A stretch of 38,393 nucleotides of DNA. Source: an uncultured Granulosicoccaceae bacterium (GTDB lineage: Bacteria; Pseudomonadota; Gammaproteobacteria; Granulosicoccales; Granulosicoccaceae). Shown here piece after piece: positions 1 to 7,868 of this stretch; position 1 is the first letter of the stretch, and the number at the start of each line of letters is the position of its first letter. The notes beneath the pieces are model-generated. The model worked only from the letters and a program-made list of their open reading frames with translations. It did no database searches and had not been told where the DNA came from. Made by a program: the position numbers and the translations under genes. Where the stretch lies: the NCBI GenBank assembly GCA_938005265.1, contig CALLOA010000185.1:1-38393 (forward strand), in the 5' to 3' direction.

Positions 1-191
1 TGGGCGCTGGCATGACCGGCCCCAACGCCGGCGAACTGATCGCGGAAGCTGTTCTGGCGCTTGAAATGGGTGCTGATATCGAAGATATCTCGTTAACGGT
101 GCACCCGCACCCGACGCTTTCTGAAACCTTCAATTTCGCAACTGAAGTAGCTGCCGGCACCTGTACGGATATTTACGTCCCGAAAAAATAA
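1..191 (+). CDS. lpdA: Dihydrolipoyl dehydrogenase, C-terminal end (partial)
   Basis: This is the last 62 codons of a gene whose 5' part lies outside the window. The reading frame begins at base 3 and ends at TAA 189-191. The peptide contains the family's C-terminal signature HPHPTLSE, in which the His and the following Glu act as the active-site base pair at the dimer interface, preceded by a GPNAGELI segment typical of the interface domain. The enzyme is the E3 flavoprotein of the pyruvate and 2-oxoglutarate dehydrogenase complexes and reoxidises lipoyl groups with NAD+. Which complex this copy serves cannot be told, because the upstream genes are not visible. It is an E3 with good certainty; the gene symbol is by family. 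Confidence 0.9.
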   Translation, partial: GAGMTGPNAGELIAEAVLALEMGADIEDISLTVHPHPTLSETFNFATEVAAGTCTDIYVPKK

Positions 192-257
192 GGCTTAGGG
201 CTTGCCGCCGCATAAATTACCAGGCGATAGTTTTTTTTAAAAACCGGTATCGCACGG

Positions 258-1100
258 TTGGCATCAGATTTAAAATTTGGCGTAATCAAATTTGATTACG
301 CCAAACCAGGTCCACAAGTGAACAACCCCACGCTGCTAAAGCTCAAGACACTGATTGAATCAGCACGTTTTGACTGGATAATAACGGTATTGATACTCAT
401 CAATGCTGCCACTCTCGGATTAGAGACCGTGCCGGCAGTCGCCGTGCCTTTTGGAGAGGTATTGAGCGCTCTGGATTTTGCGCTGCTATTGGTATTTACC
501 GTTGAGTTGCTGGCTCGCATCTTAGTCTATCGAAGCCGCTTCTTCGCTGATCCCTGGCGCGTATTCGATTTACTGGTCGTTGGTATATCCTGGGTACCCA
601 GCAGTGGTGGTCTGTCTGTTCTACGTGCATTACGGGTCCTCAGGGTGCTCAGGCTAATCAGTGTTGTACCTTCGCTGCGGCGAGTGGTTGGCGGCCTGAT
701 AGCAGCACTGCCCGGCATGGGTTCGATCACGGCCCTTATGTGTCTTGTGTTTTACGTTTTTGCTGTCATGGCAACAAAGCTGTTTGGCGATACTTTTCCC
801 GAATGGTTCGGCGGGCTCGGTTCATCTTCCTACACTCTGTTCCAGATCATGACTCTGGAGAGTTGGTCCATGGGTATTGTCAGACCGGTAATGGAACAGT
901 TCCCACTTGCCTGGGCGTTTTTTTTACCCTTTATTCTATGCACAACGTTTACTGTACTGAATCTCTTTATCGGTATCATCGTTGCGGCTATGCAGGGCGC
1001 AGAGGAAGAAAAACATCACGATAAGGAAGTCGAAATATTGGCTGAACTCAAGCTTCTGCGCAAGGAAATTGCCGAACTGAAATCGCGGCCACAGCCATAG
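258..1100 (+). CDS. Voltage-gated sodium channel, NaChBac/NavAb type
   Basis: This is a single-domain six-helix ion channel subunit of 280 residues that would assemble as a tetramer in the inner membrane and pass Na+. The S4 voltage sensor has four arginines spaced by three (R123, R126, R129, R132) inside a VLRALRVLRVLRL segment. The pore loop carries the bacterial Nav selectivity filter TLESWS (199-204), followed by MGIVRPVME as in NavAb. S6 (about 222-246) leads to a charged C-terminal helix (249-275), which in this family forms a four-stranded coiled coil. The start is uncertain. TTG at 258 gives the length quoted, GTG at 318 would remove 20 residues, and neither has a strong ribosome-binding site. 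It stands alone between lpdA and a convergent hydantoinase gene. Such channels influence motility and pH or Na+ homeostasis in some alkaliphilic and marine bacteria; the role here is not shown. Confidence 0.93.
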   Translation: MASDLKFGVIKFDYAKPGPQVNNPTLLKLKTLIESARFDWIITVLILINAATLGLETVPAVAVPFGEVLSALDFALLLVFTVELLARILVYRSRFFADPWRVFDLLVVGISWVPSSGGLSVLRALRVLRVLRLISVVPSLRRVVGGLIAALPGMGSITALMCLVFYVFAVMATKLFGDTFPEWFGGLGSSSYTLFQIMTLESWSMGIVRPVMEQFPLAWAFFLPFILCTTFTVLNLFIGIIVAAMQGAEEEKHHDKEVEILAELKLLRKEIAELKSRPQP

Positions 1101-1168
1101 CGATTGCCATAGTCAGTGCAGCTGCCCGGCAGAACCTTTCCAGTCACCGGCAAACATCAAAAGCAAAG

Positions 1169-3319
1169 TTAATCAGCTGCGGATGCCGGGCGACCATGTG
1201 CACTGACAGTAATCGTTGACTCAAAGAAAACTTTCTCTCCCTGATTCTCGGCAACGATATCGTTTCGATCAAAAGTGGTCTGGATATCCATTGCGCCTGC
1301 ATCAACAGCCATGGTAGTCACGCGTTGTTCAAGTTCAAGTCTTGCTGCTTCGGCGGCCGCCTCAAGTTCCGCAAACTCGGCTGGTCCATCTTCCCGGTGT
1401 ACCTGCACCCGCTTACCCCCCAGTGGAGTAATAGTTAAACTACGACTGATATTAACTGTGCCTACTACCGCACCTATAGCATTTGCAACACCTGCCAGCT
1501 CGGGCACAACAGCAGTTGTACCAAGCAGCTGTGCTACCCGGTCGTAATAACCGTTAGCTGGCGCACCTAGCCCCACCAGCGGGTGCGACAGCGATGCCCT
1601 TAAAGACAAACTGGATTCACCGCCTTCAAATATGCTCTCAATCAAAGCGCGCTGTTCCGGGTGAAGTCCATTACGGGCCAGGCGTTGGCGGGCAAAACGC
1701 TTATGCGGATGGGTTGAGCTATTCGACACGGATTGACCTGCTTGGCTGCCTTGTTTGGAAACTGCAGGATGCGTGGAACTTTTAGCATCACCGGCAGCTT
1801 CGCGCGCCAACACGGTTTCCATGATTGCCAAGGCAGCATCGCGTGCGACCTGCTCACGCATGGCAGCAGCAAATTCAACCTCAGATTCCCATACCGGCCC
1901 CAGATTCTGACGGCTGTAGCGCATTAGAAGCTCTGCAGCCAATGACGCCGCTTCGGCATTAAACCCTTGTGTCAGAAGATGTTCGCTACCAATAACCAAC
2001 AAGGCATCAGTCGGTGTAAACGCTGCATGCGCAATATGACCTGCTGCCACCAAACGCCTGAAAGCCAGATCCAGAGTTTGATCTTCGAACAGTGTTTGTA
2101 ACGCCATTGGCTTTTTAGCCAGCCGTTGCCAGAGTTCACGTTGCTGCCCGCTTAATCCAGCGGGCATGTCAGCAGCTACAACTTCACTGTCAGAACCAAC
2201 ATCAGCTAGCGCTGGAATAAAGACGAATTGCGCACTGTGTGTTGTACTGAATGGCAGCTCCAGCTGCTTTTTCAACGTTTCAACAAACTCCGGATAATCA
2301 CGCACAAAGGTGGACACCGGTGTCACCCGCTGCGGCCCTACTCTGAACAGACGATTTTCACGATCAAACGATATTTCACTGTCACCACCCAGACCGTAGG
2401 TATTGATTCGGATCGCTCGTACCATGGTTGTCCAGCCACCCACTGTTGCGCCTTGTGGATCGAGCAACGGTCGGCCATTTTCCACTACCGCAATATCTGT
2501 GGTCGTTCCTCCCATATCAGCTACCACAAGGTCTCGCTTGTCGTTCAGGTAACCAGCACCCACCACACTTGCTGCAGGCCCGGACAAAATAGTTTCAACC
2601 GGGCTGACCGTCGCCACTTTTGCTGTGACCAATGAGCCATCACCCTTGACCACCATGAGCGGTGCTTTGATCCCAAAATCCGATAGCATGTCAGTGGTGG
2701 CGTTCAGTAGATTATGGATGAGAGGTATCAGGCGGGCGTTGAGAACCGCAGTCAATGCGCGACGTGGTGCATCCAGCGCAGAACTCAATTCGTATCCGCA
2801 GCTTACCGGCTTACTGGTTTTTTCCATTAACCAATCTCGAATGGCAATCTCATGTGCAGGATTGCGCACTGAGAACATCGCAGACACTGCATAGGCGTCG
2901 ACTGCTTCATCGATGGCTGCAAGTTGTTCGCGCAGGTTATTCAGATCCGGCTCAGCGATCGCTTCACCGGAAGCATGGTGACCACCGGCAATAAACAGCA
3001 CAGGGTCGGCACCCATCACCTCAGCCAGACGTGCCCGCTTGAGCTGCTGTTCTGAATAGCCAGCCAGTATCAGGCATACCTTCCGTCCATAGCCCTCAAC
3101 CAAGGCGTTGGTGGCCAGCGTTGTCGACAATGACACCAGCGAAACCGGGGAAATGGACGGATCAATTTTGCCCATCACAGCGGATACCGCACCTCTCAAA
3201 CCAATTGACAAATTATGGTGGGTGGTAGGTGACTTGGCGTGGGCAATAATTTCACCATTACTCAGCAGTACAGCATCAGTAAAGGTACCGCCGGTATCGA
3301 GACCGAGTTTACAAGTCAT
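1169..3319 (-). CDS. Hydantoinase/oxoprolinase family protein (HyuA-like)
   Basis: This 716-residue protein resembles the HyuA/ATP-dependent N-methylhydantoinase A and 5-oxoprolinase A family. The N-terminus LGLDTGGTFTDAVLL is the phosphate-binding start of the actin-like ATPase fold, and MGGTTTDIAVV near residue 270 is the second family signature. Members cleave cyclic amides such as hydantoins or 5-oxoproline with ATP, usually with a HyuB partner. No HyuB gene is adjacent, so the substrate is open and it could be an orphan. The region around residues 515-550 is a Ser/Thr/His-rich linker (repeating SSTHP) not expected in the core fold. The gene is transcribed toward the sodium channel gene and away from the pilin genes. 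ATG 3317-3319 is the first good start; its ribosome-binding site is weak. Confidence 0.85.
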   Translation of the reverse strand: MTCKLGLDTGGTFTDAVLLSNGEIIAHAKSPTTHHNLSIGLRGAVSAVMGKIDPSISPVSLVSLSTTLATNALVEGYGRKVCLILAGYSEQQLKRARLAEVMGADPVLFIAGGHHASGEAIAEPDLNNLREQLAAIDEAVDAYAVSAMFSVRNPAHEIAIRDWLMEKTSKPVSCGYELSSALDAPRRALTAVLNARLIPLIHNLLNATTDMLSDFGIKAPLMVVKGDGSLVTAKVATVSPVETILSGPAASVVGAGYLNDKRDLVVADMGGTTTDIAVVENGRPLLDPQGATVGGWTTMVRAIRINTYGLGGDSEISFDRENRLFRVGPQRVTPVSTFVRDYPEFVETLKKQLELPFSTTHSAQFVFIPALADVGSDSEVVAADMPAGLSGQQRELWQRLAKKPMALQTLFEDQTLDLAFRRLVAAGHIAHAAFTPTDALLVIGSEHLLTQGFNAEAASLAAELLMRYSRQNLGPVWESEVEFAAAMREQVARDAALAIMETVLAREAAGDAKSSTHPAVSKQGSQAGQSVSNSSTHPHKRFARQRLARNGLHPEQRALIESIFEGGESSLSLRASLSHPLVGLGAPANGYYDRVAQLLGTTAVVPELAGVANAIGAVVGTVNISRSLTITPLGGKRVQVHREDGPAEFAELEAAAEAARLELEQRVTTMAVDAGAMDIQTTFDRNDIVAENQGEKVFFESTITVSAHGRPASAAD

Positions 3320-3684
3320 TGAAATTGAAGCTCAAGAAAAGCGAAAATCGAAAAAACTCAAGCTATGAGCATAGCATCGACGCCTGCGAACACCACAGCT
3401 GCAATCGGCATTCGATGTATATCCCACGACACCTCAAACAACCGAAAAATGTAACCTTCATCACATGTTGCGGGAGCGGCGCCAGCATCTGCCGCAAACT
3501 TGAAAAAACCACCTTACCACCGCACATTTGACGGGTTTGCGCCTGACTTTTGTGCGCGAGGCCACATTAAAACAGACAGGAGGATGGCACCAGTCGCACA
3601 GATTATCTTCCCGGAAGCAACAGTATCAAGGCGGGGTAAGCCAGTGCCGATAGATACCTTTCAAGTAAATACCGTGGAACGGGA
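3320..3684. other. Divergent intergenic region between hyuA-like gene and pilE
   Basis: These 365 bases separate the minus-strand hydantoinase-like gene from the plus-strand pilin cluster and must hold promoters for both. I looked for a sigma-54 site of the GG-N10-GC type, as drives pilins in many species, and found only near misses with wrong spacing. A TTGACG hexamer at 3528-3533 has no matching -10 box at 16-18 bases. Short ORFs on the plus strand here look like chance ORFs. Confidence 0.4.
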
Positions 3685-4146
3685 ATGTGCATTATGTGCA
3701 GCATGATTGGAAAGCAAGTGGCATTAAAGACCAATAAAACAGCATGCTCAAACCGCGGAGCACAGAGACCACAAAAAGGTTTTACGCTGATCGAAGTGAT
3801 AATCGTGGTCGCGATCATTGGCATAATAGCGGCAGTGGGTTATCCAAGCTACGGCGACTATGTTCGGAAAACACGCCGGGCAGACGGGCAGCTGGCTCTA
3901 ATGAACGCAGTGCAATCATTGGAAAGATGCCGCACAACTGCATTCAGCTATGCCGATTGCACACTACCACCAACCTTGCAGCAATCCGAGGAAGGCAACT
4001 ATGCGATTACGGTCATATCTACAGCTTCAACTTACACGCTGACCGCTACAGCTCAGGATGTCCAGGCACACGATTCAGACTGCCCTACTCTGACTATGAA
4101 CGACCAGGGAGTTCAGGGCCACACGGGCCCCGGACCTTGCTGGTAA
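3685..4146 (+). CDS. pilE: Type IV minor pilin PilE-like
   Basis: A prepilin with a class III signal: KG^[18 protein letters not shown] gives cleavage after Gly32 (counted from 3685), Glu at +5 and the long hydrophobic helix. PilD-type peptidase would cut and N-methylate it, and it would join the pilus or its priming complex. The C-terminus has the pattern of PilE minor pilins: a Cys in DCPTLTMND and a terminal GPCW, a likely disulfide loop. Three in-frame ATGs (3685, 3694, 3703) and GTG 3718 are possible starts, giving leaders of 32, 29, 26 or 21 residues, all longer than the usual leader. A gap of about 200 bases separates it from fimT. In other species pilE normally ends the fimT-pilV-pilW-pilX-pilY1-pilE operon; here it comes first. 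Confidence 0.88.
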   Translation: MCIMCSMIGKQVALKTNKTACSNRGAQRPQKGFTLIEVIIVVAIIGIIAAVGYPSYGDYVRKTRRADGQLALMNAVQSLERCRTTAFSYADCTLPPTLQQSEEGNYAITVISTASTYTLTATAQDVQAHDSDCPTLTMNDQGVQGHTGPGPCW

Positions 4147-4349
4147 TTTCAAGTCCGGCCAAGGTAAGAGCCAAGTAGCGAAGCTGTGACCGTGCAGCGT
4201 ACAGCGACAAAAGCCTACAGCTTTAGCCCGAATTGGGGTTTTGTGAATAGCCCGGCAAACCAACACAGAACTGTATTACCAGCCAACTATAGTTCCACTT
4301 CATCGACTCCAGCATTTAATCGCAAGCCCGCGCTGCCGCTAAATTTCCC

Positions 4350-4958
4350 ATGAGAACGCTTCCTCAGAAAGGCTTCACTCTGATTGAGCTTTTGGTATCA
4401 CTGGCCGTACTGATGATATTGGTTGGCTTGGGTGTACCGAGCTTTGTTTCAGCGATGAAGAACAGCAAGCTGAATGCTGACTACAGTCAGCTGGTTGGCG
4501 CGCTGTACCTGGCCAGATCCGAGGCGGTGAAACGTTCCAGCAACATAACAGTCTGCGCTCGCGCTACAGACACAAGTTGCGGGAATGACTGGAACAACGG
4601 TTGGCTGGTATTTTCCGACAATACTTCGGGCGGCATAGGGGCCGCCGGGGTTGTCGATATGGATGATGAAATTTTCAATATCGTGCCGCCACTAGACGGG
4701 CGCGATGTGACGACTCTGGCTACTGTCTCGCCCAATCCAAGTTCCGCTGCCAACAGTTCACCCCAAGTATTCGTTCGCTACAATCCGCGCGGCGGTAACA
4801 ACTGGAGCGGTGGCACATTCATCGTGTGTGATGATCGCGGTGAGGAAAGCGCACTCGCACTGCATCTGGTGCTTACCGGCGATATCAGAAAAGGACGCAG
4901 TGCCACTGACGGCATTATCGAAGACGTACACGGGATACCGGTTGTCTGCCCACCATGA
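4350..4958 (+). CDS. fimT: Type IV pseudopilin FimT/GspH family
   Basis: A 202-residue protein with a short leader MRTLPQKG^FTLIELLVSLAVLM (Glu +5 present), followed by the GspH/FimT globular domain (about residues 35-200), recognised by the segment SEAVKRSSNITVCA and by NNGWLVFSD. It is a minor pilin or pseudopilin of the type IV pilus system. In some species FimT binds DNA during natural uptake through a C-terminal GRxR-type patch; here the corresponding tail reads RKGRSA, so DNA binding is possible but not shown. Four cysteines could form two disulfides. The stop overlaps the pilV start by ATGA (4955-4958), so translation is probably coupled. The 203 bases between pilE and this gene may hold a separate promoter. 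Confidence 0.88.
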   Translation: MRTLPQKGFTLIELLVSLAVLMILVGLGVPSFVSAMKNSKLNADYSQLVGALYLARSEAVKRSSNITVCARATDTSCGNDWNNGWLVFSDNTSGGIGAAGVVDMDDEIFNIVPPLDGRDVTTLATVSPNPSSAANSSPQVFVRYNPRGGNNWSGGTFIVCDDRGEESALALHLVLTGDIRKGRSATDGIIEDVHGIPVVCPP

Positions 4959-5491
4959 AGTGCTTGAATTGTATAACGCAAAAGGGTGTCGCGCCTTTTA
5001 ACCATTCGCAGCGCGGCGTTGGCATGCTTGAAATTCTGGTAACTGTATTGATTCTTTCAATCGGATTCCTGGCTGTTGCCAAGATGCAGGTTCAAGGAAT
5101 GCGATTCAGCCAAAGTGCTTACGTCGAAGCACAAGCCTATTTCATGATAACCGATATGATGGACCGGATGCGCAGTAACGCTGATGGTGTCCGCGCAGGG
5201 TTTTACGACAACAAAGGAACATCTGCTTCGGCTAGCAACCCCAATTGCGGTGTTAACTATTGCGATGAAGCAAGTTTAGCCGAGCAGGACCTGTATGAAT
5301 GGAGCGCCTTACTTCATCCCTTACGCCAAACCACGGATTTCGTGCCAGCTTTGCCTGGCTCTGACCAGGTAACCCCCAGCGCCATAATCACACGACAGGC
5401 CAATGGCCTATACCGTCTGACCGCGACCTGGGTTGAGCGTATAGGCAATAATGATCAAAACCAGCAAATGGTTCTGGAGTTTGCATTATGA
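4955..5491 (+). CDS. pilV: Type IV minor pilin PilV
   Basis: The 178-residue product has a 22-residue leader ending QRG^VGMLEILVTVLILSIGFL. Glu is at +5, but the first mature residue is Val instead of Phe. The sequence after the helix, AYFMITDMMDRMRSNADGVRAGFY, is characteristic of PilV (DMxDRMRxN). PilV is one of the minor pilins that prime pilus assembly and help place PilY1 in the complex. It overlaps fimT and pilW by four bases each (ATGA), which fits a single operon with translational coupling. Confidence 0.9.
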   Translation: MKCLNCITQKGVAPFNHSQRGVGMLEILVTVLILSIGFLAVAKMQVQGMRFSQSAYVEAQAYFMITDMMDRMRSNADGVRAGFYDNKGTSASASNPNCGVNYCDEASLAEQDLYEWSALLHPLRQTTDFVPALPGSDQVTPSAIITRQANGLYRLTATWVERIGNNDQNQQMVLEFAL

Positions 5492-6612
5492 ACCGCCAGC
5501 AAGATCAGCAGCGCGGCCAAACAGGCTTCACCATCACCGAGTTATTGATCGCGATGACCATTGGTCTGGTGTTGATCACCGGTATGATCAGTGTGTTCGT
5601 TGGCTCAAAACGAAGTGCTGCGCTCAATGGAGCTATGTCTGACATGCAAGAGGCGGCGCGTTACGCTCTGGAAGCGATTTCCCGGGACGCCCGTATGGCA
5701 GGGTTTCAGGGCTGTGTCGATATAAATTCGTCAAGCGCGGTCATACGTGCAGACAATTCGCCAACCAACGACTTATTTGAAACGGTCGCTACCGGCTCAG
5801 TGGTTGTATCACCAAATACCTGGGCACCTGCTCCGGTGCCTACTTTTCAAATTCCGTCAGGCGATGTTACCGCGGTACCCGGTACGCATACTCTGGCTTT
5901 GCAATTTGGTAGCCCGATCGTTTCAGAACTCGATGGGCCGATGTTCGATGCTGTTAATTCTCTGGCAGCGCCGATACCGATCGCAGACAATGAAGGTGGA
6001 ATCAACGACGGTGACCTCGCCATCATATCGAATTGTGATGTCGCAGATCTTTTTCGTGTAACAACAGCTCCCGAGGGTGCTGGGCTGATTACTCATCACG
6101 CGTCCGACAACAAAGACAATGGCAACCTGTCACGTGCCTACGGCGAGGGTGGAACCGAAGCTGACACGCGGGTGATGAAATTCAATTCGAATGTTTACTT
6201 CGTAGGCACCTCTGGCAGGACTAACAATGATGGTGATGAAATTCGGTCACTCTACCTGCAAAGCCTGCCTTACACAGCGAGTAACCCGCCAACAGAACTG
6301 GTGGAAGGGATAGAAAACATGCGGGTTCGTTTTGGCATACGCCAGAACAATGGAGCCATGGCGTATTTTGCAGCCAACGAATCCGGTTATGACAGCTCAC
6401 GTGTCGAGACCATTCAACTTGGCTTGCTCATGAGCTCTTATGATCGCATTCGCAACGAAGATGACAGCCAGACCTATGTGCTGGCAGGAGTTGAAATACC
6501 TTCTAACCCAAATGCTGTCACCGATGGATTGAGTCACCCCGAAAACAGGCAGTTCCGGCTGGTTTTTAACACAACAGTAAAAATCAGAAATCGTCGCGAC
6601 AGGGAAATCTAG
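5488..6612 (+). CDS. pilW: Type IV minor pilin PilW
   Basis: A 374-residue prepilin, the largest of the set, with a leader ending QTG^FTITELLIAMTIGLVLI (Glu +5). The following SRDARMAGFQGC is a PilW family hallmark. The C-terminal part contains VEGIENMRVRFGI and the closing segment RQFRLVFNTTVKIRNR, also typical of the family. PilW is a core minor pilin of the priming complex in the inner membrane. The gene sits in the usual order after pilV and before pilX. The TAG stop is immediately followed by the TTG that opens the long form of the pilX frame. Confidence 0.9.
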   Translation: MNRQQDQQRGQTGFTITELLIAMTIGLVLITGMISVFVGSKRSAALNGAMSDMQEAARYALEAISRDARMAGFQGCVDINSSSAVIRADNSPTNDLFETVATGSVVVSPNTWAPAPVPTFQIPSGDVTAVPGTHTLALQFGSPIVSELDGPMFDAVNSLAAPIPIADNEGGINDGDLAIISNCDVADLFRVTTAPEGAGLITHHASDNKDNGNLSRAYGEGGTEADTRVMKFNSNVYFVGTSGRTNNDGDEIRSLYLQSLPYTASNPPTELVEGIENMRVRFGIRQNNGAMAYFAANESGYDSSRVETIQLGLLMSSYDRIRNEDDSQTYVLAGVEIPSNPNAVTDGLSHPENRQFRLVFNTTVKIRNRRDREI

Positions 6613-6675
6613 TTGGCGCTTGATCACTCCCCGAAAAGTTACAACGTCCGGACAAACTTAACTCTGGAACGCAGT

Positions 6676-7161
6676 ATGGTTTATTGTATGACAGCTACAT
6701 ATAACTATCACACCCACAAGCAACGACAAAGCGGAACCGCCCTACTTGTAGCGATGGTGATGATATTCATGATGTCTGTGCTAGGCATTACAGCCATGCG
6801 TGAATCTTCTCTGGAAAAGAAAATGACAACAAATTCAGTGCATAAGTCCACAACGTTCCAGACAGCTGAATCAGCCACCGACATCGCCCTAGGTGACCCT
6901 GATGTATTGTCAGCGGCATTTAGCAGTGGTGGTGATAACGTGGAAATCGACTTGCCCGATTCGATCAACATGGAAATGGTCAACAAGGCAAACTTAAAGT
7001 TTATGGGCTCCGGACCACCCGTAGGATTTTCTCTCGGTAGCGGCGGCGGATTTCAAGCCCTGCGCTTCATTGCCGAGGGTACAGCATCCATCGATGCTGT
7101 TCAGTCATCATCAACAGTTCATCAAGGCGCTTACCGCACAGTACCTGCTCTGTCACAATAG
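6676..7161 (+). CDS. pilX: Type IV minor pilin PilX
   Basis: A PilX_N-type protein: SGTALLVAMVMIFMMSVLG, then AMRESSLEKKMTTN, a strong family signature (ExxLQExMxxN in relatives). As usual for PilX/GspK, the +5 Glu is missing. The C-terminal end, FIAEGTASIDAVQ...HQGAYRTVP, matches the standard PilX ending, so the protein is complete. I chose ATG 6676 (GGAAC about 7 bases upstream), giving 161 residues. The frame is open back to TTG 6613, directly after the pilW stop, which would give 182 residues with an unusually long leader; ATG 6688 is another option. In most gammaproteobacteria pilY1 follows. Here it does not. Confidence 0.85.
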   Translation: MVYCMTATYNYHTHKQRQSGTALLVAMVMIFMMSVLGITAMRESSLEKKMTTNSVHKSTTFQTAESATDIALGDPDVLSAAFSSGGDNVEIDLPDSINMEMVNKANLKFMGSGPPVGFSLGSGGGFQALRFIAEGTASIDAVQSSSTVHQGAYRTVPALSQ

Positions 7162-7440
7162 CGGCAGAACGCATTCTCCCCGGTAGTTTGCCCTGTAGTT
7201 GCTGGCTCCACCACGAGGGTTGCTGGAACTGCCGCAAGCTCTTTTGTAGTAACCTCGGCCGTAATACCACTCTGGCAATACATTTCCCTGCGGTTCAGCC
7301 AATCCCGCAATGTACAGTACGCACTCGCCACTGGAACAACCAGGCTCGCTGTACTACAATCCACATTTTCATGTAGCGCTATATTACGGCACCAGCTAGT
7401 GGTGATTCGTGACAAGCAACAAGCCAGAGAGAGACAGGTT
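7162..7440. other. Intergenic stretch after pilX where pilY1 would be expected
   Basis: These 279 bases hold no gene I can support. The pilX frame stays free of stops after its TAG all the way into the Trm112-like gene, and an antisense frame of 130 codons is also open (7131-7523, minus). Neither product resembles PilY1 or any family I recognise, and the composition is simply poor in stops. It could be a remnant of a deleted gene, but nothing in it proves that. Confidence 0.35.
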
Positions 7441-7635
7441 TTGGATAAAAGACTGCTCGATATCCTGGTTTGCCCGGTTACCAAGGGCAAACTGGTGTTA
7501 CAGGACGAGGAACTCTGGAGCACTAGCGCCGGCCTCGCCTACCCCGTCAGAAACGGCATACCCGTCATGTACGAAGCTGAAGCCAGGCAACTCAGCGGAC
7601 AGGAAATAGAACAGTGCAAGGATAAGAAAAAGTAG
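7441..7635 (+). CDS. Trm112 family protein (YcaR-like)
   Basis: A small protein of 64 residues that matches the Trm112/YcaR family from its first residue: [17 protein letters not shown], then [18 protein letters not shown], the family's C-terminal signature. TTG 7441-7443 is the start because it begins at the residue where homologues begin and is preceded by a purine-rich GAGAGAGACAGG. A longer reading from GTG 7399 adds 14 residues with no homology value. The usual Cys pair of the knuckle is incomplete (CPVT), which is common in bacterial members. Trm112 proteins activate methyltransferases in eukaryotes and archaea. In bacteria this small protein often lies beside lpxK/kdsB, but here it stands alone between pilin genes and an unknown exported protein. 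Confidence 0.85.
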   Translation: MDKRLLDILVCPVTKGKLVLQDEELWSTSAGLAYPVRNGIPVMYEAEARQLSGQEIEQCKDKKK

Positions 7636-7705
7636 TGTTGTTATACGGGAACCGGAGTATCTGAACTGCCCCGGAATTTTTGCGACAAACCATCGCTGTA
7701 GAAAA

Positions 7706-7741
7706 CCCGGTGGTTGTGGAAATCCCGGTGGTTGTGGAAAC
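7706..7741 (+). repeat. 18-bp tandem repeat, two copies plus a degenerate third
   Basis: The unit cccggtggttgtggaaa (17 identical bases) occurs at 7706-7722 and 7724-7740; a third, diverged copy follows. In a TTG-started frame (7680-7862, 60 codons, GGA four bases before the TTG) it encodes a Pro-Val-Val-Val-Glu repeat, followed by a Cys-containing segment (CGTSWTNQCTNGG). This could be a tiny gene or the tail of a broken one, but there is no homology I recognise, so I do not call a gene. A 10-bp direct repeat, TGTTAGTAAC twice at 7857-7876, closes the same stretch. Confidence 0.45.
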
Positions 7742-7868
7742 CCCGGAAGTAGAGGAATCAGCTTGCGGAACGAGTTGGACCAATCAGTGCACGAATGGAG
7801 GACAAATTTCCAACAAGCTGGTATTCGGCGAAGATGAAATTACCGGCAACGGTATTTGTTAGTAACTG

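Noticed and set aside
204..238. Possible terminator after lpdA (CGCC/GGCG before eight T)
   Set aside because: Only a four-base stem with a 13-base loop; too weak to call, although the T run is good.
3540..3690. Sigma-54 promoter for pilE
   Set aside because: GG and GC pairs near TGGCACC and TGGAACGG have spacings of 8 and 11 instead of 10.
7131..7523. 130-codon minus-strand ORF opposite pilX end and the Trm112-like gene
   Set aside because: Overlaps two genes with good homology; the product has no recognisable family.
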